A stretch of 64,000 nt of DNA from Vigna angularis. Its lineage: Eukaryota > Streptophyta > Magnoliopsida > Fabales > Fabaceae. Made by a program: the position numbers and the translations under genes. Below the pieces are notes generated by a model. The model worked only from the letters and a program-made list of their open reading frames with translations, did not search any database and was not told the origin of the DNA. Shown here in pieces: positions 39,447 through 50,254 of the stretch (position 1 is the first letter of the stretch; the number at the start of each line of letters is the position of its first letter). Location of the stretch: the NCBI RefSeq assembly GCF_016808095.1, contig NC_068980.1, positions 5,552,501 through 5,616,500 of the forward strand, given 5' to 3'.

Positions 39447-40670
39447 CTTCTCACTCTCAATTCATCGCTCGCATTCACCTCTGAATAGTAAAATCTGTTC
39501 AAGCGAACACGATTGCGTTAATGAGATGCTTTTGCAAAATCCAAATTTTAAACTTATGATTTAACCTAATAATATATATAATTATATTATTTACAGAAAC
39601 CTTTTATGCATTTTTTTCTATTATTTCAAGTGATATTTGGATGAATCTTTAGTCTCCTGTTCTGGATGCTTAGGAAATTTCTACATGAAATTGGTAAAAA
39701 GTTTCCTTTTTCTTACAATAGTAGCTTGATAACAGTTTTATTTCTTATAAGCAATATAAGGTTATCTAAATGGGTGTTCACTTTGAGATTTTGAATCACA
39801 AATGGTTGAAAACTTCATTAGACAAAAGTTATGAGAACCATGTTATTCTCTTCAACGATAAATAATAAAAATAAAACTATGATCAAATAGCACATTAAAA
39901 TAAAATATTAAATAAATTAAATTTTTAATAATAATTTTAAATAATGAAGAATAAGAAAAAAAATTCTTAATGTTGAGAATTGTGAGAAGAAAAAGAAGCA
40001 ATGATGGTAAAGAGTGGAGTTGAAAGATTAATGCTTTGAAAAGGAAAAAAAATAAAAATACAGAGAGAAGAGAGGAAAGAGAAGGAAAATAGTAGGTGGA
40101 AAGTACATAAAGAAGAAAGCAATTGTGCAATGCCCTAGCCGTTTGAGGATGATAACGACTCATCTCACTTGTCTCTTTTTTACTGTCAAAAAATTTACAA
40201 TAATTCTTCCAGATATTTCTCTACAAATACTTAAATTTTTGGTATTCAATGTTTCATCTTCCTACAAATTCATATATTCTTAATTTCATGGTAATTAAGG
40301 AATTGGTGGCTTTCAAACTTAAAAATTCACACACAACTTAGGACAAAATTAAAAAGTTAAATAAATAAATAAATAAAAATAGCTTGTGAAAGATTGTTGG
40401 GACCAAAGATATTCTTATTTTATTCTCTTTTCATTTACAATTTCTCTCTTACTTCCATTCTATTTTCAAACCCTTTTTCCCAATACTACAATATGTTTCA
40501 CTGCACCTTTTTTATGTCAAAATTATATATAAAAAATTGATATACACACATCAGAACAGAACTTCTTTTACAGAATCTAAAAATTACTTGAAAGTGCAAC
40601 AAGTGAGAAATCAAAGAGTCTGTTGACACACTGTAAAAAAAATTCAATTAACCATACACAGAAAATCTTC
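39447..40670. other. Intergenic DNA, no gene seen
   Basis: AT-rich, with a CT/GA-rich stretch at about 39960-40110. The right part should include the 3' UTR of the minus-strand Rpp21-like gene. Confidence 0.5.
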
Positions 40671-42167
40671 CTACTTTAAAATGAATGGGATTGTGAAGTT
40701 AGCAATTTGACTGTTCTGCTCATTCTTTTGTGCAATTTCCTTTAAACTAGTCCAAGATTTTCTTCTTCTTTTGCTGGACGTACCTGCAGATTTTGCTACT
40801 TCTTTGGTAGTTTTAATGGCATTCTTGGACAATAAACTATCTTGCTTTCTCTTCCTTCCTTCTGTCAAGGATACTGTATTTGTACTTGAAGGAAACACAT
40901 TTATCTCATTGATTTCACCATTACTTACAGTGTCTTTCTCTAATTCAGAAGTTCCACTTGTGAGGAATTTTGATGGAGGTATTGTCTCTAACCTTGATTT
41001 ATCTTTTGATGGGTAGATTCCTTTTATGTGTCCCTTGGGAGTCCCTCTCCTCAGATTCTGATGCAAACAGAAATGACATTTGTACACTACATTGTTTTGA
41101 GTGATGCTACCAGACTTCTTCTTCTTATGCCTGACCTTCGATTTATTCTTCTCAATTCTTACAGTTGAATTAAAGCCAGGTTCAAGAACAGTTTCGCATC
41201 TGCAGACCAGTGAACGATTGTTGGGGTTGATAAACACATGTTCACACAAAAATCTTGTGCAATTTCCAAGCATAAACTACTTAAAGATACCTCAGAACAT
41301 GAATCTGATCAGATATTCAAACAATCTCAAATAAATGTAACTTCAAAATCTTTGAACAGTTTGGAACTATCTCATTCTTTTTTAATTTTCTCAAATTAAA
41401 TTATTATTAATGAAAGATGACTAAATTCTTCAACAATATACCACACAGATAAGGTAAGTAAGCAGCAGATCACTCTGTAACCTAAAAGCATTAAAACTTC
41501 TGACGAACAAAACAGCATAGAGAAGAAGTACAGAAAAAACCCTCTGCAAACATTACATAGTTCTCACAAATTAAATAGTTAATAAGAAAGTTGAAACATG
41601 TTATTTATGGAATTCTGTTACTATTCACCAATTAGAATTGCTGATATAACATATGAAAGTGGCTAATAAACATAACACTTTTGCTATTTTTGATCAGATA
41701 ATAAACAATAAATTGACCACATTGTTCAGCATTATTATTCAAAGTGTCGCAGCAAGATTAATTCAGCAAATTCAGTTCGTCACCAGTGGTTAAACCCATT
41801 AAATTTACTTATTGAAGAGAGAACTTCTGAACCGAAACTACATAGAAGGGCAAAGATAAAAGTAAGCAAAATTGAAATAGGGACTGAGCAAACCAGACCT
41901 TTGACAAGTTATTAGAGAAGAATCAGGAGGTATCCCGTTGGCTTCTCCAAAAGTGGCGAATTGGTGTCCGTAGAAGGCACCCAAAGACGGTATGAGAGGG
42001 TCGCTGGTGGAGGCCCATACGGCTAGGTTCTTTAAGTGATCAAATCTCAATTTGGACTTGGTGTTAGTGGTTGCCTTGGTTTGTATTTTTCCAGTGGCTT
42101 CTTCTCTCAATGATATTGGAGCATGAGACACAGACTCCACTTTTTTCGCTCCTCCTTTCTTGCCCAT
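40671..42167 (-). CDS. RNase P/MRP protein, Rpp21/Rpr2-like
   Basis: Two exons (42167-41899 and 41199-40671) give 265 residues. The intron splits a zinc-binding CxxC: exon 1 ends in TCQ plus two bases of Arg, and exon 2 starts with the rest, producing T-CQRC-ETVLEPGFN (Cys88 and Cys91). The second pair is CHFC (Cys131 and Cys134). CxxC-x3-LxPG-xN followed by CxxC, after a short helical N-terminal part (LRFDHLKNLAVWAS), is the pattern of the Rpr2/Rpp21/SNM1 family, zinc-ribbon subunits of RNase P or MRP that process tRNA or rRNA precursors. Residues beyond about 150 are Lys/Ser-rich and probably disordered, with basic stretches (RKRKQ, KRRRKSW) that could direct nuclear import. The protein is longer than typical Rpp21. 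Two site II motifs lie upstream. Which particle it serves in plants is not decided by the sequence. Confidence 0.85.
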
Positions 42168-42397
42168 GGGTTTCGTTTGTGGTTATGGGGAATTTCTTCA
42201 AACACCTGCTATGCACAAACAAACTCGCACAGAATATAATATGGTACTCTGATTCCAATCTATTTAAAAGAAACTGCATTGACCTGAAATTAAATAGCGT
42301 CTGTCTGGTGCAGAGTTTTTTTATTTATTATTATTACTAAACAGTTTCCTCCGCCAATTTGAATCTTTCAGTTGGGTTAACAGTAGTGATCCACTGA

Positions 42398-42403
42398 GGC
42401 CCA
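42398..42403 (-). promoter_or_regulatory. Site II motif TGGGCC
   Basis: The minus strand reads TGGGCC 231 bp upstream of the Rpp21-like start codon. TGGGCY (site II) elements are typical of plant ribosomal and RNA-maturation gene promoters and are bound by TCP factors. Confidence 0.5.
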
Positions 42404-42426
42404 AAATTGTCTTGTACTCCTTTACA

Positions 42427-42432
42427 AGCCCA
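42427..42432 (-). promoter_or_regulatory. Site II motif TGGGCT
   Basis: A second TGGGCY motif on the minus strand, about 24 bp upstream of the first. Paired site II elements are more convincing than a single one. Confidence 0.5.
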
Positions 42433-43502
42433 ATTTTGGTGGATTTGGGAGATTCAATTATTGCACAAATTCTATCTAAGTTTATTGATATATTTTAACT
42501 TTATATTATAAAATATTTTTTAAATGTGTAAATTTTTTAACACTTTTAAAAAGTATCTCAAAACTACTTTTTGGAGTGTTAAAAATTTTCATTCTAGAAA
42601 GTAATTTTTAGAAACCAATATTTTAGGAGAGACTGAGACAATTGCTTTCGTTTTTATCATGAAGTAATAAATAGCATATTTAATTTAAGAGTTAAATAAG
42701 TTATATATTTAAGGGAATATTCTATTTGGTATATGATATTGATTCTATTAAAAGAAAATCTGAATTTCTTTCAAAAATTGCATTATAATAATTTATTGTT
42801 AAAAAAATGACTAGATATAATCATTTAGAATAAAATGGTGTATAGTAAAATAAAAATACATACGCTTCAAAATAAGAAATTCATCATCAACAAATTTTAA
42901 AAAATTCATATAATTTAAATTAATTCAATTTCAGTCCTCTCAAACAGCTTTTAAAATTAAATTTAATGATAATTCATTTCAATTCGCACATTTTGCCCCT
43001 TATTAATAATCTTTATTATCTCTGAATAATTATGCTTTTCTATTAACTGTAATAGTACATCTTTTCTAGCTGTAGTGAACATTATACTTTGGTGATCTTA
43101 GGCATCAAAATATTGGTCAAAGAAACCCAATAGACTCATAAAAAACAACTCCACCGTGGTTTGAAGTGATTTACCGATTTCTTTTATGCTATATATATAA
43201 ATTATTGTACGTGAACTCAGTCACTTTAAAAAATAGTAAGACTATTTTTAACCCATTCAAATCACTTCAAAACATTGGTAAGACAGTTTTCAACCCATTC
43301 TCAAGTGCATGTTGGTTTTGCTGAACCAATATTTTGATACTTTCAATATTAACTTTAAGCAGAGTTTATGACACTGAGAAAGAGAATAATATAGCACCTT
43401 TCAACATAAAGCAAAACTGAATGGAAAACAGTTCAACCAAGATCCTACACTATCATAAATTACACACTAATGATGTTGCATCTGAGTCCTTTACAATCAT
43501 TG
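42433..43502. other. Intergenic DNA, no gene seen
   Basis: An AT-rich spacer of about 1 kb between the Rpp21-like promoter and the 3' end of the next minus-strand gene. Confidence 0.5.
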
Positions 43503-44854
43503 CTAAGCTGCTCCCTCCAAGTTTTCTTGAAGTAAATCATTCAGTCGCTCCTTGAGTATGTTGAGTAAAAAGGTAATTATTTTTCTTGAGTAAGCAAGGA
43601 AAATCTTTATCACTGATACAGTTTGATCAAAAGATGGCATGGCAGAAAGGTACAATTTCTGTAAAAAACGATGTGAAGATAGATCTGTGAAATACCAACA
43701 GGTAATAATGAAAATAAACTAAAAGGATGTAATGTAGGTTCATCTTTACCTGCATGTATGGTATTGCAGATTTTAGGAATTTGACAAGAAGTGATAATAA
43801 AGTTTTCTTGAACACATGGTAGGCCTCAAGAGTTCTAGCAGTTAGAAAATCAAAGAGAGGCTTTACATTTGGTATGCTTTCCTCCTTCAGCTAAAAGAAG
43901 CAGAAGACAAAAGCAATGAACTTAGATGCTGGTTAGATGCTAAAAACAATGAACTTCAGCTAAAAGTTTATACATACAAAACAATCACAAGCAAGTCCTG
44001 GTTACAAAATGTTAACTTAGATGCCCAATTTTCTTTTCACTAAAAAATAGAATTTCATCATACAGGTAATCGGCATCATTAAAGTTTGCTTCTAAAAATC
44101 AACATTACTATGATGGAACTCCAAATCTGATAGCAAAACAACACTAAAAGAAGATAAAGAAATGCAACTAAGTTTTGTCAAAATCATTATTCAAATTATA
44201 CACATTCTTTTCTTTTCCATCATTGAAACATATGAACAAAAGATATCAGAATTTATACCTGATCATTGGTGCCACACTGGCCTATATCAGACTTGTCCTG
44301 CAACTATATAATGGAAGAAGGCTTTGATAATGTAACTATAGATGATTACCAAAAATAATAATTGAATAGCTATAGGGAAAAACAAAGAAGGCTTACCTGA
44401 ATAGAGTCAACCCTATCCTTCAAAGATGCAATTTCTTTTTCAAAAGTCTCCTTATTTCGCAATTCATGCTCCCTGTTCTCAATGCTGGATTCTTTCTTAT
44501 TGTAAAAGGAAGATTAGTTATCAGAATCACAGACAAAAATAAGCATCCATTCACATAGTTTTTCATTGGAGTTTCAATATCAACAAAAGTAACATTTTCA
44601 AGGAACAAAGGACCACGATCACTTTGTATGGAATCCTTAATTGTTGGTACCTAAAATGTCATCGTGTAACTAAAACTAAACCAACATTACATTTGAAATG
44701 AAATAATCTTATAAAAATCTCATTCACCTAATAGTGAAACCCTTGACTTGAGTTGATCTAGCTGACGTTGTTTGTGTAGTGCAAACATGATGAACAAGAA
44801 GATGAGTAGAGTGAAGAAGAAGAAGAGTTTTGAGTTCACCATTGAAGGCTTCAT
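43503..44854 (-). CDS. Unknown membrane-anchored coiled-coil protein
   Basis: Five exons (44854-44728, 44491-44397, 44297-44259, 43890-43750 and 43658-43503) with GT-AG introns and matching phases give 185 residues. I do not recognise the family. Residues about 10-27 are a strongly hydrophobic segment (LFFFFTLLIFLFIMFAL) that looks like a signal anchor. It is followed by a charged helix with heptad-like spacing (QLDQLKSRVSLLESSIENRE, then NKETFEKEIASLKDRVDSIQ), likely a coiled coil of about 45 residues. The C-terminal half is rich in Leu/Ile/Lys and may form amphipathic helices. The first intron also contains a stretch that is open in one frame, but splicing to it from exon 1 gives a stop, so it was left out. 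A hAT-like MITE begins 104 bp upstream of the start codon. Confidence 0.75.
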
Positions 44855-44957
44855 TTGAAGGACTCAGTGACAGTGATAGAGCAACCGTTTCAAATTAAAT
44901 TCCAGAACTTTTCAAATTCCTATAGCTTCTAATAGTTATAATTCTCAAACGTGCTTA

Positions 44958-45439
44958 TAAAGTTGTCAGAACGGTCACTGGCCAGACCCGTCCCGTCCAC
45001 TACCAGTGAACCAATCCAATCTGTTTCTTTTATTAGCGAGGCAGAAAAATTTAAATTTAGCCTGACCCACGAGATTGGTGGATAAACGGGTTGGTTCACT
45101 AAATCACTTAATTACAATTTTTTTTAAATAAAAAAATTTACAAACTTTCTATAATTCAAATATAAATAAATTTCACTCTCAACATGTGTTTAATTAATTA
45201 TGAAAATAAAGAATTTAAATAATTTTTTGAAGCAAAAAAATAATAATAAATATTTTTTACAAAATTAAAATTAAATTTTAATAAAATAAAATTATGTAGG
45301 TAGGTGGGTGGACCAACCTGACTCACCACATGAACTAAGTTTAAATAAGCGGGGTTGAAATATAATCTCATAAAAAAAATACAATTTTTTCAAATCCAAC
45401 CTAGCTTGAATCAGTGGTGGGCTCATTTTGACAGCTCTG
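44958..45439. mobile_element. hAT-like MITE upstream of the coiled-coil gene
   Basis: A 482-bp element with ends TAAAGTTGTCAGAACGG and (reverse complement of the right end) CAGAGCTGTCAAAATGAG. It is flanked by 8-bp duplications CGTGCTTA (44950-44957) and CATGCTTA (45440-45447), matching at 7 of 8 positions. The 8-bp duplication and the GTCAAAATG end text fit hAT-type MITEs. Inside are GTGGGT/ACCCAC-rich stretches near both ends, shared with the element at 55455. No coding capacity. Confidence 0.8.
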
Positions 45440-45447
45440 CATGCTTA

Positions 45448-46504
45448 GGAAGTTAAATCTTTTTTTTATTATAAAAAATCAATAAAAGAAATTTTATTGG
45501 AAATATGACCAAATTTAAAATAAAAAATTATGAAATATTAATACATTTATATAAGTTTACATTGCAAAATAATTATTGATAAAAAAATTAGTTCAATTTG
45601 GATGCTAGTTGCACATCAATTTAAAAATAAGCAATAAGAAAAATAATGGTAATTTATAATTATTTTCGTTAGTTTAGTTTGTAATTTATAATTTATTTAA
45701 TCTTCTTTCATTCCTATTTTGTAATTTGTAATTTAATTATAATATAATTTTTAACTTATTTAATTATTAATCTTTATATTTAATACATTTAATTACTTTC
45801 TTCACTTTATTCTTGTCTTGTGCGTAGTTAAAATTAAAAAAGTATATTAAAAGTTGGAAGTAAATCATGTTTATAGAAACTTTGTCACCTACAAAAAGTT
45901 ATGCAGATGAAATAAGTTATGCAGATGAAATAATGGTAATAGAAAATATATAGCATGAGACCATTTTAAGGTTAAAAATAATACATATACGTTGTTTTAT
46001 ACTTAGGTCCAACCTTTGCTAAAAGCAGATTTTTAGTTACATGTTATAATATTTTTTTTTTCAGATAAGTTGTTTTACAATCAATCATAAATATATTTAC
46101 AATCATAAATAATACATAAATATAAGTTACATGTTATAATATTTAATATCATAAAATATATTTAAAACATTAAATAAATTAACAAAAATTATTTTAAAAA
46201 ATTAAATTCACACATTTTTAAAATTGGAAAAATAAGTTAAATTAAAGTTTCAAAAATTAACTAATTTCAACATTTAAGAGCGTAAAAATACATTTGACTC
46301 TTAATTAAATTATTATAAAGTTATTAAAAGTTTAAACCAGTAAATTTTTATATTTGATTAATATTTAAATTGAAAAATATATCAGAGAAAAATATATAAT
46401 TTTAATATATGGAAATTAACATAATTGACCTCAAATGACTGAAAAAATTGTTTCATGTGTAATTGGGGGTATCCATGGTGGACTGATTGAACAATTGAAC
46501 ATAT
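45448..46504. other. AT-rich intergenic DNA, no gene seen
   Basis: No open frame of interest. A short tandem repeat of AGTTATGCAGATGAAATA (two copies) occurs at about 45898-45933. Confidence 0.55.
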
Positions 46505-46513
46505 TTAGTTTGG

Positions 46514-47267
46514 GGGTGTTACTCCCTTCACCACCACATTTTCTCTCTCCACTTCCTCAATTCTATTACATATTTTTTGAATTATAAAACTAACCTTTTA
46601 TAATTACAAAAATAACCTTTTTACTTTTTAATCCTAAATATATTCACAAAAAAAATCTAAATATATACTAATAACAATAAAGATCCTCAAAAATACATTA
46701 TTAAAATACATCAAAATATATTCAAAAATGATATATAAAAAAATATAAATTATATTATTTAAATATCTTCAAAACTAATATAAAAAAAATTGTAAAATAT
46801 AAACGGTATAATCTTTAAACGGATGTGAGCATCCGTTTAAAGATTATACCGTTTATATTTTAGGGTTTTATTACGCACCTTCACGGCTCTGAAGCTCTCA
46901 CGCTTCTGAATCAGCACCTTAAAGCACTACCACACTGATGGTTGAAGATGAATTGCTTTTCTCACTTTCAATCTTACTAAACACAAACTCCACCACACTC
47001 TCACGTCACAATTCTATAAAAGAAAAGAAGAAGTGGAACATGAGAGACAACCCAAGGGTAGTGAAACCTAAGAGACAACCTGGGAAAAATAATAAAGAGA
47101 AAGAGGAAATAATGATAAAGAGAATGAATGTCCACGTGAGATTTTAAATAATATTAACTCTAAAATTTTAATAAGAGTAAAATAGAAATGAAAAAAGTAA
47201 AGAAAAAGGTAAAAGAGAAATGTGGTGGTGGAGGAAGCAAGTTGGGGTGGTGGAGGGAGTAACACCC
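46514..47267. mobile_element. Non-autonomous Mutator-like element in the RLP24 upstream region
   Basis: A 754-bp element with perfect 13-bp terminal inverted repeats GGGTGTTACTCCC / GGGAGTAACACCC; the similarity continues imperfectly for about 10 more bases. It is flanked by an identical 9-bp duplication TTAGTTTGG (46505-46513 and 47268-47276). The 9-bp duplication points to a Mutator-like (MULE) mechanism. No transposase is present. It carries a perfect 32-bp inverted repeat at 46794-46861. A relative lies at 52105-52774. Confidence 0.88.
46794..46861. repeat. Perfect 32-bp hairpin inside the MULE
   Basis: The left arm 46794-46825 is the exact reverse complement of the right arm 46830-46861, with a TGAG loop. 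The arm ends nearest the loop read AAACGGATG / CATCCGTTT. The sister element also has a hairpin with an ATCCGTTTAA sequence. Confidence 0.95.
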
Positions 47268-47273
47268 TTAGTT

Positions 47274-47279
47274 TGGGCC
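47274..47279 (+). promoter_or_regulatory. Site II motif TGGGCC next to the MULE insertion
   Basis: TGGGCC overlaps the right target-site duplication of the MULE, about 200 bp upstream of the splice donor that ends the putative RLP24 leader exon. It is consistent with the site II motif common in ribosome-biogenesis promoters. Confidence 0.5.
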
Positions 47280-47395
47280 TTGTCATGTGTATTGGACTTA
47301 AAAAGGGCCATTATCAGAAACGGGTTCAAATTCATTCGGGTTACCCGCAATAATTCGTTAATAAGAATGAAAAGATTTTAGAACTAGGGCTTTAC

Positions 47396-47484
47396 TAGTT
47401 TTATCTTCTGAATCCACAGCCTCAGCCAGCGCCAGCGCCACCGCGAGGCTTGGACAGAATCGGAGCAACCATAGCAGCAATCAT
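47396..47484 (+). other. Putative RLP24 non-coding leader exon
   Basis: A GC-richer stretch (CAGCCTCAGCCAGCGCCAGC and following) ends at a strong donor ATCAT|GTAAGTG (47485). The matching acceptor is TTTTTTTCTAG| at 49413, 27 bp before the RLP24 ATG, giving a leader intron of about 1.9 kb. The start is approximate. The bases ATGTAA across the donor would form a start-stop if unspliced. Confidence 0.5.
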
Positions 47485-48124
47485 GTAAGTGCAAAGCCAT
47501 AACTTCAACTTTGATGTTTCAATTCCACTTGTGTCGATATTATTGTTAGGGTAAATATTTAGAACGATGGTGTGCCGATTTCCTTTGATGCTATAATCAT
47601 TGTATGTTTAAACATTTTCGAATGCTATAATTGAGATTAGGATGATGATAATAAGGTTATATGTATACTGTGGGAACGTAGATATTTTTTCTCTATTACC
47701 GAGTAATATGAAAAGCAATACTTTGCTACTGGTGCCCGCAATATCTGTGGGTTTTTACGGTTATTCTAAAAAATAGAGTGTTTTTGGGATTGGTTTTATT
47801 GGGTGATGATTGTTTACCGACTGATAGTTTCTATTGTATATGTAGTGGTTTAATATATGTTGATTTTGTTGCATATCTTATTGGCTCTATTTAACTGGTG
47901 AGTTTTCTGTGATGATATTAGTAGTGATGAGTTTTCTGTGATGATATTAATAAGGGCTAACAATATTTATATCTCAACATCCCATCTGGGGAAGTTAACA
48001 CCATAACATGAAATAATTACAGATCATAACTCTCTTAGACTCAATAATGATTACACAGATACTGGAATTTTTATGACTAATTAATCTGGTTTGAGACAAA
48101 ATCTGAGTACACACAGGGTTTCCG

Positions 48125-49126
48125 CTAACAGGAGTCTCCTTTTTCAACGAAACGCTGCTTTCCCTCTGATAACTTCCTAAACAACATATGCCATGTAATG
48201 CCAAACAATAACTGCCACCTATTGATAGTAACTGCTGCATGTAAAAGACAACTTATTAATAAAACATAATTTATAATTTTGTTAATGTCTATGCTGCAAT
48301 ACAAATAGATCAACTCTATTTCTTTTTTCTGACATAAACCTTCAATGCCTTTGAGGCCATCTCCCTCAACAGGCCCATTTTTTACCTATAAGAGTCACAA
48401 TGATTTCATGGTTTTAAATGGATAAAGGTCCAAAATTTTCATTGCACAACATCCTATGTAAATATAAATAAAACAAGGATGTCCTAAGTTAGTTATTCAG
48501 CTATTGTTAGTTCATAACTGTTTGGTAGTTATCCATAAATAAGGTAGGTTGTTGTATTCTGGGCAGCTGAATCTAGATCGAATTCTAATTACAGAAGTTC
48601 AGTGCACATATTCTTTGACCACACATGTCTCCCCTTTCTCTTAAACCTCCCCATTCTGTTTTGTCCACTCTTCCCCTCCTCTTTCCCTGTCTTTCTATTT
48701 CTTGCTACCCCTCTCTGTTTCTTTCATCTATCTCACCCAAATTCCATATCACAATGGTAATAAAGAAAGCTAAATCCGACTTGTACCTCTAATACCAAAT
48801 CACATGAAAAAGAAAAATCATCTACATTAATGGCTTCTGCTTTCAATTATGAAAGAAATTAGAATGATAACTATGAACATCATTATGTATAAGTAACTTC
48901 ATTAATTTGAATAATATCACATAAATCACCATAAATATTAATTATCACTAGTGTATATCATTATTAGCTCAGTCCAAGCTAATTTTACAATGCATCACAC
49001 ATGACCGTATACGAAACAGCACTATAGGACGAAACGTAATAAAAAGCTAAAGATGTTAGAAGTCAATATCACCTTCAACAATTTCAAATCTTTTTGTAGC
49101 TCAGGGGTGATGGTCTGGGTCGGCAT
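48125..49126 (-). CDS. Possible small antisense gene inside the RLP24 leader intron
   Basis: Three exons can be joined on the minus strand (49126-49073, 48385-48340 and 48234-48125). All introns are GT-AG and the frame stays open to a TAG, giving 69 residues. The product starts MPTQTITPELQKDLKLLK, continues with an acidic/Gly linker (GPVEGDGLKGIE) and ends with NRWQLLFGITWHMLFRK and a charged tail to the terminal Cys. I do not recognise it; the first exon is faintly like the N-terminal part of Fcf2-type rRNA-processing proteins, but the rest is not. The third-exon acceptor has a good pyrimidine tract (TGTCTTTTACATGCAG). The model rests only on frame and splice-site fit; it could also be a decayed gene fragment. 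Confidence 0.42.
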
Positions 49127-49440
49127 ATTGAACCTCACACAGATTCAACAACAAGATCATTCCCTTTCACACTCAAATTAAAGAAGAAACCATAAGATGA
49201 TGGTATAAATGCTTATAAATCGTTTGTTATTTGTTTGACTTAAAAAAAAAGGTTACAACAACAACATTGAGCTAAGGTGTTTAAAAATGAAAAGACAAAT
49301 CTCCAAAGAATAAACTTCAGCACAGAGATGCAACAGTATTTTTAGCTGTGTGCAACAGTATTTGATATACTCTTATTGTTTCTGATCTTGGTGGTTTACT
49401 TTTTTTTTTCTAGTGAAGTGCGCCTTTATTCTGAAACACA

Positions 49441-50254
49441 ATGAGATTGGAAAAATGCTGGTTTTGCTCTTCGACTGTATATCCTGGACATGGAATCCAG
49501 TTTGTTCGGAATGATGCAAAGGTAAAATGAAGACCACTCTTTATTTAGGATTTGACTCTTAAGAGTATTCTACTATTGTTTATTCATTCTCTTGTGCAAC
49601 AGTATTTTATATCTTATTGATTGGTCTTGTTTGATTAGATGAGATTACCTGTTTCTGTTTTGCAGATTTTTCGGTTTTGTCGATCGAAATGCCACAAAAA
49701 CTTTAAAATGAAGAGAAATCCCCGCAAGGTAAAATGGACCAAGGCATACCGTAGAGTCCATGGAAAGGATATGACACAGGTAATTTGTCTGCATAGGTAC
49801 CTTTTAATTTAATTGCTTTGTTATAGAAAAACTTAACAGCTGTTGTGTTTTGTTTTAGGACTCGACCTTTGAGTTTGAGAGAAAGCGAAACAGGCCTGAA
49901 AGATATGACAGGAATGTTGCGGAGAATGTCCTTAAGGCTATTCCAAAGATTGATAAGATCAGAGTCACCAGGGAGGAAAGACACCATAAGAATAGGTCCT
50001 CTTTCATTCCTATTTATTTATATTGGAAAGGCTTACAAAGTATTTTCTTTGGTCTTTTGTTGATATTGTGTAAAAACTTGAATAGGATGAAAGGCAAAAA
50101 GGAAAAGCTGCTGAAGGAGGCAGTGAGAGAGTTGGAGCAGGGCATCAGTTTGGTCAAAGCTCCTTCAGTGCTTCAACAGGATCCGTCTCTTACCTTGCCA
50201 AAGATCAAGGTTTCTCAACCGCAATCAGAGGAGAATCGTGCCATGGAAGAGTAG
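49441..50254 (+). CDS. RLP24: Ribosome biogenesis protein RLP24 (eL24-like)
   Basis: Four coding exons (49441-49521, 49666-49779, 49859-49995 and 50086-50254) with GT-AG introns and consistent phases give 166 residues, near the usual length of plant RLP24. The N-terminal eL24-type zinc module is complete: CWFC (Cys6, Cys9), the VYPGHG turn, and FCRSKC (Cys32, Cys36), followed by the basic segment [18 protein letters not shown]. The middle part ([15 protein letters not shown]) and the Lys/Glu-rich C-terminal helix are typical of RLP24 and absent from ribosomal eL24. RLP24 is a nucleolar pre-60S assembly factor, later replaced by eL24 in the cytoplasm after AAA-ATPase action. A leader intron and a TGGGCC motif precede it. 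A Mutator-like element is inserted in the upstream region, and decayed copies of its flanks lie at 52.98-53.61 kb. Confidence 0.95.

Noticed and set aside
44420..44645. A possible extra exon (with LENVTFVDIETPMKNY) in the coiled-coil gene
   Set aside because: Its upstream acceptor gives an immediate stop in the phase left by exon 1, whereas the acceptor at 44491 joins in phase and continues the coiled coil.
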